Source of the DNA: CAYLLT01 sp964591605
Lineage (GTDB): Bacteria; Planctomycetota; Phycisphaerae; UBA1845; PWPN01
DNA length: 21,587 nt
NCBI GenBank assembly: GCA_964591605.1
Contig: CAZQEN010000094.1
Location: 1-21,587 of the forward strand
Direction of reading: 5' to 3'
Positions 14,559 through 21,506 of the stretch are shown one piece after another. The translations under genes were made by a program, and so were the position numbers. The notes beneath the pieces were generated by a model. The model was not told where the DNA came from and searched no databases. It worked only from the letters and a program-made list of their open reading frames with translations. Position 1 is the first letter of the stretch. Each line of letters opens with the position of its first letter.

Positions 14559-15557
14559 TCAGGCCGCCGGTCCGAAGTGCGGGCCCCATTTGGCTGCGAG
14601 CTCGCGGCCGTGGGCCAGCACTTGCTCGCGCCGGTCGCCTTCGAGCGGCCGGTGGTGGCGCACGGCCTGGATCACCAGCCGAAGCTCCTCGATCGTCTTG
14701 AGGCCGATCACCATCGTCGCCACCCCCGGCAGGCTCAGGGCATAGTCGATCGCCCATTGGCGCAACTCCTGCGTGATCAGGAGGCCGGGCTCCCGTTTTT
14801 TGTAGCCTCCAAAACCGCCTCTATTGCCTCCGAGCACCTTCATCGCCACGATCGCACAGTCGTGCTTGCGGGCCACCGGCAGGACCTTCTCCTCGAAGTT
14901 GTAGGTGTTGCGGTCGACGAAGTTCATCGCGCACATGAGCATGTCGATCTCGCCCGTCTCGAGCACCGGGATGTAGCGATCGGGCTTCATGTGCCCGCTC
15001 ACCCCGATGTATCTGATCCAGCCGCGTTTTTTGGCCTCGCGGAGCCCTTCGAGCACGCCGCCCCGGCCGGTGACTTCTTCAAACGTAAAATCCCCCAGGT
15101 TGTGGATGTGGCACAGGTCCGCGCTCTCGACCTTCATGAGCGAGAGGCTGCGCTCGATGTCCCGCAGCACGCCGGCGCCGGTGTGCTCGCGGCTCTTGGT
15201 CACCAGGAAGACCTCTTTGCGGTGTTTGGCCAGCACCGGGGCGAGACGCTCCTGGGCCACGTCGTAGATGGGGGCGGTGTCGATGTAGCGGATGCCTGCC
15301 CGGATGGCCGCGAACATCACCTCCTCGAACGGCTCCGCGCGGAAGAACGCATGGCCCATCGGCGCCGTCCCGAAACTCAGGGGCAGCACGTCGATGCCGA
15401 TGCGCCCGAGACGCCGTTTGGGCAGATCGGCGATCGTGCCGACCGCGGGCTGCGTCGCAGCGCCCTGCTCGCCGGCCGCGACGGGTGTGACCGCCGCCCC
15501 CACGACGCCGGCGCCCACTGCCCTCAGAAACTCCCGCCGTTGAATCGGGTGGCTCAT
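14559..15557 (-). CDS. Tat-exported aldo/keto reductase
   Basis: A 332-residue oxidoreductase. A twin-arginine signal, QRREFLRAVGAGVVGAA (6-22), predicts export of a folded, cofactor-loaded enzyme. The aldo/keto reductase tetrad is complete: Asp93 (IDTAPIYD), Tyr98, Lys121 (LVTKS) and His152 (LCHIHN). NAD(P)-binding C-terminal features include AIVAMKVLGG and a VIGLKTIEELR segment. Such exported AKRs often cluster with sugar dehydrogenases and TIM-barrel isomerases in planctomycetes. It starts 12 bases after the upstream TIM-barrel gene ends, so it is very likely the last or next-to-last gene of that operon. The reaction is presumably a carbonyl reduction or alcohol oxidation on a sugar or sugar acid; the substrate is not visible. 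Confidence 0.93.
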   Translation of the reverse strand: MSHPIQRREFLRAVGAGVVGAAVTPVAAGEQGAATQPAVGTIADLPKRRLGRIGIDVLPLSFGTAPMGHAFFRAEPFEEVMFAAIRAGIRYIDTAPIYDVAQERLAPVLAKHRKEVFLVTKSREHTGAGVLRDIERSLSLMKVESADLCHIHNLGDFTFEEVTGRGGVLEGLREAKKRGWIRYIGVSGHMKPDRYIPVLETGEIDMLMCAMNFVDRNTYNFEEKVLPVARKHDCAIVAMKVLGGNRGGFGGYKKREPGLLITQELRQWAIDYALSLPGVATMVIGLKTIEELRLVIQAVRHHRPLEGDRREQVLAHGRELAAKWGPHFGPAA

Positions 15558-15569
15558 ACGATTGGCCTT

Positions 15570-16517
15570 TCAGACAGGCGTGCCGATGGATCCGGACCCA
15601 TCAGCATTATCCATCGGCGCATCCCCCGAAGCAATTGCACCCGGCGACCCCCGAGAGCCTGGACCACTCCCGGCCGCAGATGACTCCCCCGCCGAGTGCC
15701 GCCGGAGGTAGGCATACGCCCTCGTGGCCGCCCGGACCGCATCATGGCTGTGCCGTGACAGCTCGACATGCAGCCCCCGGCCGTAATTCGCCGCTTCGAG
15801 AGCCCGCAGCACGCCTCGAATGTCCATTTCCCCCTCGCCCGGCATGACGTGCTCGTGAACGCCGGCCCGCATGTCTTCGATGTGCACGTTGAACAGCCGG
15901 TCGTGCCAGCGGGCGATGTGGTCCTCGATTCGACCGTCCTGCAGGCAGTGCACGTGGCCCACGTCGAGCGTCAGACCGAACCGCCCGTGCCCGACATGCT
16001 CGTGCAGCGCCTCGAATTGCCGCATGGTCTCGATGAACATCCCCGGCTCGGGCTCGAACGCGAGCAGAACGCCGAGCCGGTCCGCCTCTCCCGCAAGCTG
16101 CCCGCACGCTGCGACCAGCCACTCCATCGCCTGCGTATCAGAGACGTCGGCCGGCTTCGCCCCCGACCAGAACGAGAGCGCATCGGCTCCGAGCTGGTGC
16201 GCGATCGACAGGCAGCGACTCAGGAAGTCGAACCGCCGCTGCCGATCCGCCGCCGCCGTCTCCAGGAGCGTCGGCCAGTGCTTGCGACGCGGATCGAGCA
16301 GAAACCGGCTCCCCGTCTCGATGGTGCAGCGCATGGCGTGGTGTTCGAGCTGTTGCCGCGTCCGCCGGAGCTGCTCCGGAAGATCGGGCGAGTACGGATT
16401 GAGCGCGGCATGGTCGACCGTGATCGCCACGCTGCGATACCCGATTTCAGCGAGGATGTCGATCGCATCCCCCAGCAGATGGTGGGCAAAACCGTTGGTG
16501 TTGTAGCCGAAGATCAT
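15570..16517 (-). CDS. Xylose-isomerase-like TIM-barrel protein (EboC-linked, second)
   Basis: A 315-residue sugar-phosphate isomerase/epimerase-like barrel. Likely metal ligands: Glu155/Glu157 in FEPEPG (154-159), Asp185-His188 in LDVGHVHC (184-191), His212/Glu214 in VHIED (211-215) and Glu252 in HVELS. HEHVMPGEGEMD (221-232) is also shared with the other barrel of this cluster, pointing to a common origin. Residues about 275-315 form a Gly/Ser/Ala-rich low-complexity tail not expected in the family. The ATG at 16517 is chosen because the fold begins there (MIFGYNTNGF); a start at 16565 would add 16 residues without a better ribosome site. It lies 55 bases after the UbiA-like gene and 12 before the aldo/keto reductase. 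Substrate unknown. Confidence 0.88.
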   Translation of the reverse strand: MIFGYNTNGFAHHLLGDAIDILAEIGYRSVAITVDHAALNPYSPDLPEQLRRTRQQLEHHAMRCTIETGSRFLLDPRRKHWPTLLETAAADRQRRFDFLSRCLSIAHQLGADALSFWSGAKPADVSDTQAMEWLVAACGQLAGEADRLGVLLAFEPEPGMFIETMRQFEALHEHVGHGRFGLTLDVGHVHCLQDGRIEDHIARWHDRLFNVHIEDMRAGVHEHVMPGEGEMDIRGVLRALEAANYGRGLHVELSRHSHDAVRAATRAYAYLRRHSAGESSAAGSGPGSRGSPGAIASGDAPMDNADGSGSIGTPV

Positions 16518-16572
16518 CAGCCCCGCGCCCTCACGACGAACGGCCAACGACGAGCAACGAACCACGGACGCT

Positions 16573-17481
16573 TCATGTCGAGTATAGCCACTTACCCAGC
16601 CAGATCGCGGGCACCAGCAGCAACAACAGCGGCAGGCTCATAGGCAGACCGCGGGTGAAGGCCACCAGCGCCGCGTCAAACACGATGATCCCCAGGATCG
16701 CCGCCTTGACCGCCGACTGAACGTGAGCCGGCTCGGGCTTCCAGAGTGCCCGTCCCATGCGCTGCACCACGATCGCCAGCAGTATGGCCAGCCACACATG
16801 CCCGGTCCGCGAGAGCCCCTGCTCTGAAAACACGCTGGGGACCGACGCCAGCACGAGTACGCCCCCCCATGTGACGGCCGCACCGACCGCCGGCCACCAC
16901 CCCTGACGGACCTGGGCCTCACGCCGCGCGAAGATCGTGATGCCGCAGACGTAGATGCCCAGCGCGCTGCACACCCAGAGCTCCAGGCGGGGCGAGGCCG
17001 GCACGGGCGCGTGCGTGACCGCGGCCATGCCCAGCAGCAGGTTGATCGCCCGGCACAGGCCCATGATCGCGGGCGCGACCGGCACCTCCTTGAGGAGCAC
17101 GTCGTACATGACGATCGCCGCGATGAGCAGCACCGCCACCGCGTTGGCCTTCGAGCCGGCCAGCCACGACAGCCCGGCGCCGGCCAGCACCAGCAGAAAC
17201 GTGGCCAGCAGGGCCTGCCAGCGCCGGATGCGCCCCGAAGGCAGCGGCCGATCCGGACGTTCCTTGAGGTCCTTGCGATAGTCGAACCAGTCGTTGAGCA
17301 CCATGCCGAACGAATAGAAGCATGCGGAGGCAAGCGTCACTGCGGCCAGGCTCAGCCCGTCGCGCCAGACCGCCCCCGCCGCCAGACCCCCGGCGATCGG
17401 ATCCGCAACCGCCGTGAAGACGTTCGGCAGCCGCACGAGCTGCAGCCAGTCCCTGACCCGTTGGGAAGGCGTCCACCTCAT
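16573..17481 (-). CDS. EboC-like UbiA-family membrane prenyltransferase homologue
   Basis: An integral membrane protein of 302 residues with about eight hydrophobic helices. The first UbiA aspartate motif is intact, NDWFDYRKD (63-71), followed by RPDRPLPSGRI. The second UbiA Asp motif is not evident; instead CRAINLLLGM (143-152) and YVCGITIFARREA (177-189) are present, the pattern I recall for EboC proteins of the ebo/edb cluster, which in cyanobacteria is linked to export of an aromatic precursor. The start ATG at 17481 overlaps the stop of the upstream barrel gene as ATGA, so translation is probably coupled. The lipid or aromatic substrates are unknown, and loss of the second motif raises the possibility of a non-prenyltransferase role. 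Confidence 0.87.
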   Translation of the reverse strand: MRWTPSQRVRDWLQLVRLPNVFTAVADPIAGGLAAGAVWRDGLSLAAVTLASACFYSFGMVLNDWFDYRKDLKERPDRPLPSGRIRRWQALLATFLLVLAGAGLSWLAGSKANAVAVLLIAAIVMYDVLLKEVPVAPAIMGLCRAINLLLGMAAVTHAPVPASPRLELWVCSALGIYVCGITIFARREAQVRQGWWPAVGAAVTWGGVLVLASVPSVFSEQGLSRTGHVWLAILLAIVVQRMGRALWKPEPAHVQSAVKAAILGIIVFDAALVAFTRGLPMSLPLLLLLVPAIWLGKWLYST

Positions 17482-18317
17482 GAGCCAAAGCGTAGCAGGT
17501 GTTCGCGGGCGCGGCGACCCGCCGTGTCGGGGTCGTCGATGAAGGGGTAGAGTTCCACGGTCACCCATCCATCGTAGCCGGCCGCGCGGAGTGCGGCGAA
17601 GACCTCGTCAAAGTCGATCGCCCCGTCGCCCGGCACCAGGTGGTGGTGCACCCGCGTGCCGGCGATGTCTTCGATGTGCACGTGCGCGATCTGCCGCCCG
17701 AGCTGCCGGATCGTCTCGCCGAGCGGCTCCGATACACAGTAAAAGTGCCCCACGTCATAGTTGAGCCCCATCATCGGCGAGGCGATGCGCCGCCGGAGGT
17801 CGAGCCACTGGGCCATGTTCTCGATGAGCAGGCCGGGCTCGGGTTCGATGAGCAGCTTCACGCCTTCGCGCTCGGCCTGGTCGACCACCGGGCCGAGCAT
17901 CTCCACGAACGTCTGCATGGCCGACTCACGCTGCGGTTCCCCCTCGATCGGCCCGCCCGGCTCCGTCGTGATGTGCGGCGCCCCCAGACGCTGGGCGAGC
18001 GTCAGCGACCGGATCGTATGGTCGATGCGGATCTGCCGGTACGACCGGTCGGGCTCGATCCACGAGGGGTGCCAGTAGGGCTGTCGCGGGTCGCCGGTTT
18101 TGTTCATCATGAACGCGTTGACGTTCGAAATCGTCAGCCCGCGGTCCTCGAGCAGCCGTCGGACGCGATCGATCTGGGTCGGGCTCACATCCTCCGGCCA
18201 CAGATGCGGGGTGTCGGCCATCAGCTCGATCCCCTCATACCCCAGGTCGGCGATCCGCCGAATCGCCTCCTCCACCGGGAAGCGCATGTAGGCATTGGCG
18301 CTGTAGGCAAGTTTCAT
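17478..18317 (-). CDS. Xylose-isomerase-like TIM-barrel protein (EboC-linked, first)
   Basis: A 279-residue barrel of the AP-endonuclease-2/xylose-isomerase superfamily. Candidate metal ligands are Glu158 and Glu160 in LLIEPEPG (155-162), Asp188 and His191 in NYDVGHFYC (186-194), His214/Glu216 in HVHIED (212-217) and Glu255 in VTVELYPF. HHHLVPGDGAIDF (224-236) parallels the equivalent loop of the third-gene barrel. First gene of the cluster: its TGA overlaps the ATG of the UbiA-like gene. The ATG at 18317 is preferred over 18359 because the family begins at MKLAYSANAY, but no Shine-Dalgarno is visible, so it may be leaderless or use another site. Probably a cytoplasmic isomerase or epimerase acting in the same pathway as its neighbours. 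Confidence 0.9.
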   Translation of the reverse strand: MKLAYSANAYMRFPVEEAIRRIADLGYEGIELMADTPHLWPEDVSPTQIDRVRRLLEDRGLTISNVNAFMMNKTGDPRQPYWHPSWIEPDRSYRQIRIDHTIRSLTLAQRLGAPHITTEPGGPIEGEPQRESAMQTFVEMLGPVVDQAEREGVKLLIEPEPGLLIENMAQWLDLRRRIASPMMGLNYDVGHFYCVSEPLGETIRQLGRQIAHVHIEDIAGTRVHHHLVPGDGAIDFDEVFAALRAAGYDGWVTVELYPFIDDPDTAGRRAREHLLRFGS

Positions 18318-18744
18318 CGGCCAGAGGATACGCACCACCTCAACGCATGTCGATGGCATGGAACGCGCTGTGCTTCCGGACTACAGGGGCGTGTCTCCCG
18401 GGTGGCATGGGTCCCGGCGCGCCGGGGTACTCGCTGCCCGTGCGAACCTCCCCAGGGCAGTGTGTATTCGCATCGGCGAATGCACACGGCCACCCCGCCG
18501 ATTCTGTCACGGACCCTGCAGAGCGCGGATGATGCAGGCCCGGTTGGTCCGCTGTATACAGGAAGACAAGCACCGACGGCATCCCGCGTCCCATGAGCAA
18601 GTGCCAGGATTCCAGCTCACGCACAAGCCCCATGAGCAGCTCAACCCGTGTATCTCTGAAATGTTGCCGAAGACCTCGAACCAGGAAGGCCGCCGCCATC
18701 GTTCCGATCTGCACGTTCTGCTTGACCATCTTCGCTCAGACCGT
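18318..18744. other. Intergenic region upstream of the EboC-like cluster
   Basis: 427 bases between the antitoxin end and the first TIM-barrel gene, both leftward. It holds the partial repeat copy C at 18400-18443 and should hold the cluster promoter. Open frames of 82-129 codons on both strands run across the repeat, are Arg/Ser/Pro-rich and show no family features, so they are not called. GCTGTATACAGG near 18551 is a small palindrome of unknown meaning. Confidence 0.5.
18400..18443. repeat. 'GGTGGCATG' element, partial copy C
   Basis: GGGTGGCATGGG opens the element, followed by CCCGGCGCGCCGGG (a perfect small palindrome) and the shared core TACTCGCTGCCCGTGC at 18428-18443. The closing CATGCCACC arm found in copies A and B is missing, so this is a truncated or diverged copy, in the region upstream of the EboC-like cluster. 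Confidence 0.75.
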
Positions 18745-19122
18745 TCAGGTGGGCTGCATTCTCGTGCTGGCTGGTCCGAACGAGATCTGCAACGGTCGGT
18801 GCAGGGCGGCGGCGATGCGCTGCAACATGGATAGCGAGTGACCCTCGTAATCGGCGTCCTCCAGCCGCGCGATCGCGGGCTGACTGGTGCCGATCAGTTT
18901 GGCGAGCTGGGCCTGCGTGAGACCGGCGGCCGTGCGGGCGTCGTAAATGAGTTGAGCAACGCGACAGTTCAGAGTTGCCCGCTCGATGAGTGCGCGTTGC
19001 TCGCGATCATTCCCGATCATCTGATCGAGAATTCTCAGGGCATCGGCTGTCTTTCTGCGCGTTCGTGCCTTAGCCGCCCTCGATCTCCTCCTTGTAGCGG
19101 TGTCGCTGCGGGTCGCTTTCAT
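18745..19122 (-). CDS. higA: HigA-type antitoxin, XRE helix-turn-helix
   Basis: A 125-residue protein with a basic N-terminal arm (1-25, many Arg/Lys) and an XRE/Cro-like helix-turn-helix at about 56-113 (LIYDARTAAGLTQAQLAKLI, then GTSQPAIARLED). It should bind and neutralise the RelE/HigB-fold toxin encoded just upstream and repress their shared promoter. Start ATG 19122 has GGAG eight bases upstream and lies 53 bases inside the toxin gene, so the two are translationally linked. The order toxin-then-antitoxin is typical of higBA. The antitoxin frame is intact even though the toxin is frameshifted. Confidence 0.9.
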   Translation of the reverse strand: MKATRSDTATRRRSRAAKARTRRKTADALRILDQMIGNDREQRALIERATLNCRVAQLIYDARTAAGLTQAQLAKLIGTSQPAIARLEDADYEGHSLSMLQRIAAALHRPLQISFGPASTRMQPT

Positions 19123-19458
19123 ACCGCGATCTCCGTTGAATGGCCCGCTCGATGTCAGCGTCGGGCACAGCTCCTTCTTTCGTCAACGCGTGTGCCAAAA
19201 CGGCCACGTCGCGCCCGTGGAAAAAGTAGAGCACCCGGTAGTGAACTCGTCCGGTGCGGGTACGCAGCTCGTGAATGCCGTCCCGGAGGTAATCCGCATG
19301 CGGGCGTCGCAGCTCATGCCCCAACTCCGCCAGGAGTCGGATGCGGGCGACGCACAGCGCATGAGCCTTGCGATTCTCCCGCCGCAGCTTTCTCAGCCAG
19401 TCCACCACAGGCGCCCCCCATCGTCAGCCTTGTAGAAGAACACCCTGATTTCGGGCAC
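19070..19458 (-). pseudogene. higB: HigB/RelE-fold toxin with a one-base frameshift
   Basis: The RelE/HigB (phage Gp49-like) toxin, probably an mRNA interferase, lies in two frames. Frame 1 from GTG 19458 reads VPEIRVFFYKADDGG; after the G6 run (C6 on the plus strand, 19414-19419) the next frame reads APVVDWLRKLRREN and continues through ELGHELRRP, DYLRDGIHELRTRTGR, VHYRVLYFFHGRDVAVLAH and LTKEGAVP to the stop at 19070. One extra G would join them into a normal 129-residue protein with the family's Y-x-D-D-G-x-x-P-V-x-x-W-L pattern. An internal GTG at 19408 could yield a shorter protein lacking the first strand. GGAG lies eight bases before GTG 19458. This may be a sequencing error, a real inactivating slip, or phase variation; the type 'pseudogene' is provisional. 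Confidence 0.8.
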
Positions 19459-19483
19459 CGGTTCTACTCCGGCTATTATACCA

Positions 19484-19502
19484 ATTATGATATACGAGTC
19501 AA
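19484..19502. promoter_or_regulatory. Dyad operator candidate for HigA
   Basis: Read on the minus strand, TATCATA-N5-TATAATA forms a 7+7 inverted repeat with one mismatch per half-site. It overlaps the -10 box of the toxin-antitoxin promoter, where an XRE antitoxin would autorepress. Confidence 0.6.
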
Positions 19503-19512
19503 ATCCACGACT
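19485..19512 (-). promoter_or_regulatory. Near-consensus sigma-70 promoter of higBA
   Basis: On the minus strand TTGACT (19512-19507) and a perfect TATAAT (19490-19485) are separated by 16 bases, with TGG just before the -10. The predicted transcript starts near 19478, about 20 bases before GTG 19458, leaving room for the GGAG site. This is the best promoter match I found in the window and stands out against the GC-rich background. Confidence 0.8.
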
Positions 19513-19542
19513 CTCAGGGCAGCAGAATGGATGGCCGGTTGA

Positions 19543-20373
19543 TCAGTGGACTGTTCCAAGCAGCATGCCGCTGAGTTCCTCCGCCGTGCGCCGGATGCCC
19601 AGATAGAACGGCCCGAACTCCGCATACAGCGCGCTGGCCGGGTCAAAGCGCATCTCGTAGATCAGCTTCTTGAACGTGAGCATGTCGTTCGAGTGCAGGC
19701 TCACGCCCCATTCCCAGTCGTCCAGCCCGATCGACCCGCCGATGATCTGCGTGACCGTCTCGTGGTACTTGTGCCCGATCCGTCCGTGGCCGCGCATCAT
19801 GTCGCGGCGCTCCTCGATGCTCAGCGTGTACCAGTTGACGCTCTCGCCGCGCCGCTTGTTCATCGGGTAGAAGCACAGGTAGCGCTCCTCGGGCACCTTG
19901 CGGAACAGCCGTGTCTGCACACGCTGCTTCTGCTTCTCCATCTCGATCTCGAAATACCGCTCGTACGCCTCGGAGCCGGAATGAATGCCCTGGTCGGCCA
20001 GCTTCTTTCGGGCCATGGCCGTCAGCTCGTAGAGCCCCAGCTCGATCACCGCAAAATACGAGTAACTCGGCCGCAGAAAATCGAAAAACGGGCTCTGACG
20101 CAGCGACAGCTCAACCTGGTTGATCGCCTCGGGCGATTCGCGGTAATGCAGGAACAGCACGTCGCCCTTCTGGCTGATCATGCTGTAGACCGCCGTATCT
20201 CCTTTCTCGACACTGGCCGCCGTGGCCACCCACTCGGCCGCCCCGTGGGCCAGGCTCTGCTGCTGATCGCGGGGCACCGCGCGCCATCGCGCCCAGTCGA
20301 TGCTGTACACGTCGTGCAGCACGTACCAGCCTTCAAGCGTCTGCGGAACTTCGACGGCCTGCGGATCCGCCAT
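19543..20373 (-). CDS. chdC: Coproheme decarboxylase ChdC/HemQ (chlorite-dismutase family)
   Basis: A 276-residue member of the chlorite-dismutase superfamily in the ChdC branch, which oxidatively removes two propionates from coproheme III to make heme b. Diagnostic residues: YPMNKRR (169-175) with the conserved Tyr169 that corresponds to the reactive tyrosine, NWYTLSIEERRDMMRGHGRIG (180-200) with the proximal heme ligand candidate His196, and GSIGLDDWEWGVSLHSND (213-230), EMRFDPASALYAEFGPFYLG (240-259). It lacks an export signal, as expected for a cytoplasmic enzyme. The ATG at 20373 (MADPQAVEV) is preferred over the longer frame from 20424 because GAGG precedes it and similarity begins there. 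Other heme genes are absent from the window, so it is an orphan here. It implies the coproporphyrin-dependent heme route. Confidence 0.93.
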   Translation of the reverse strand: MADPQAVEVPQTLEGWYVLHDVYSIDWARWRAVPRDQQQSLAHGAAEWVATAASVEKGDTAVYSMISQKGDVLFLHYRESPEAINQVELSLRQSPFFDFLRPSYSYFAVIELGLYELTAMARKKLADQGIHSGSEAYERYFEIEMEKQKQRVQTRLFRKVPEERYLCFYPMNKRRGESVNWYTLSIEERRDMMRGHGRIGHKYHETVTQIIGGSIGLDDWEWGVSLHSNDMLTFKKLIYEMRFDPASALYAEFGPFYLGIRRTAEELSGMLLGTVH

Positions 20374-20595
20374 GCCAGCCACCTCGTTTGACAAATGGAA
20401 GCCCAAAAACCCGATGCTCATCATATCGCGGACGGACCCGCCCGCCCACCGTCCCGGCGGCCGATGTGCTCGATGGCTCTGTGAAGACTGACGCGCGTGC
20501 CAGACTGCATCCGCATGTGGCGGCTGCCGTCCGCCCGTGGACCTGCCTGCGTGTCATCCCGCAGATGGCATCAGGCACCCCGGCGCTGCCGTGCC

Positions 20596-21408
20596 TCACG
20601 ACCGCGCGGCGAACCGCTCCGCCTGCCGCCGCGCCACCCAGTCGCAGATCGCACTCAGGTCCGCCACGGGCACGTTCGTGTACGCCAGCGTGTGCAGATA
20701 CGGCGGGGGGCCGAACTCCGGCGTGAGCGTCACCGATGTCATCCCGCGCGCCGCCTGCGCATCCCAGATCGTCGACCACCAGCGTTCGTGCGCCGCCAGC
20801 TCGCCCGCCCACTCCGGCGCCCGCGGGTCCGGAACCTGCGGCCCGTGCGCGTACCCCACGCGCGCGTGGACGTGCAGGCAGTGACGGGCCGCCTGCGCGA
20901 TGATCTCCCCGCAGTCGTCCAGCAGCCGCTCGCACACGCACACCCAGTGCGAGAGGTCGCAGCACAGCTTCAGCGCGGGCAGGCGCTCCAGAACCCGGCG
21001 CGTGGACCACGGGTTGAAAAACGTCCGTTTGCGATGCGTCTCGTGGGCGACCGCCGCGCCCGTCTGCTCCTCCAGGCGGATCACCTGCTCATAGAAGCGA
21101 ATGCTGTCGTCATCGCTCCACGAATCCTTGCCGCTGTGGCAGTTGATCACCCGCGGCGAGAACGCGAGGGCTTCGTCCAACTGCCCCCTCAATGATTCGA
21201 CATTCTCGGCCGGCGTGTCCCCGCGCGAGAAGATCATGGGCACGTACTCAAGTCCGTGCTCGGCCAGCAGGCGCGTGAAACGGCCCCGCTGGTCCGCCGC
21301 GGGCACCGGCGTTTCGATCCCCGCGTATCCGGCCGCCCTGAACTTCGGGAAACAGGCCTCCCAGGCGTCGGTGACGCCCCACAGATGCCGAATCAGCCGC
21401 AATTCCAT
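20596..21408 (-). CDS. TIM-barrel sugar-isomerase-like protein, divergent type
   Basis: A 270-residue barrel in the xylose-isomerase-like superfamily. Candidate metal ligands: Glu123 in AHETHR (121-126), Asp151/His154 in CDLSHW (150-155), His179/His181 in LHVHARVG and Glu231 in TLTPEFGPP. Spacing and loop sequences differ from the two EboC-linked barrels (no EPEPG, no DVGHxxC), so it is a separate subfamily. The start at 21408 is firm: AGGAGG lies six bases before the ATG. It lies 222 bases upstream of chdC on the same strand; no functional link is obvious. The substrate is unknown; relatives include hydroxypyruvate isomerase and various sugar epimerases. Confidence 0.87.
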   Translation of the reverse strand: MELRLIRHLWGVTDAWEACFPKFRAAGYAGIETPVPAADQRGRFTRLLAEHGLEYVPMIFSRGDTPAENVESLRGQLDEALAFSPRVINCHSGKDSWSDDDSIRFYEQVIRLEEQTGAAVAHETHRKRTFFNPWSTRRVLERLPALKLCCDLSHWVCVCERLLDDCGEIIAQAARHCLHVHARVGYAHGPQVPDPRAPEWAGELAAHERWWSTIWDAQAARGMTSVTLTPEFGPPPYLHTLAYTNVPVADLSAICDWVARRQAERFAARS

Positions 21409-21506
21409 GTTTCACCTCCTCGTGGATTGGCCCGAGGCGGCGATTCTACGGCATTCTCCGCTTTTCTGTAGCCGCCGCCCCCTGGGCGGGTAACGCATCA
21501 ATCGAG

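Noticed and set aside
14401..14757. 119-residue N-terminal extension of the QueC-like protein
   Set aside because: It overlaps the aldo/keto reductase coding region and is Arg/Pro-rich; QueC homology starts at 14400.
18340..18729. 129-codon minus-strand frame upstream of the EboC-like cluster
   Set aside because: It runs across repeat copy C, is Pro/Gly/Arg-rich at its C-terminal end and matches no family I know.
18838..19542. 234-codon plus-strand frame
   Set aside because: It is antisense to the toxin-antitoxin pair, whose products are clearly recognisable.
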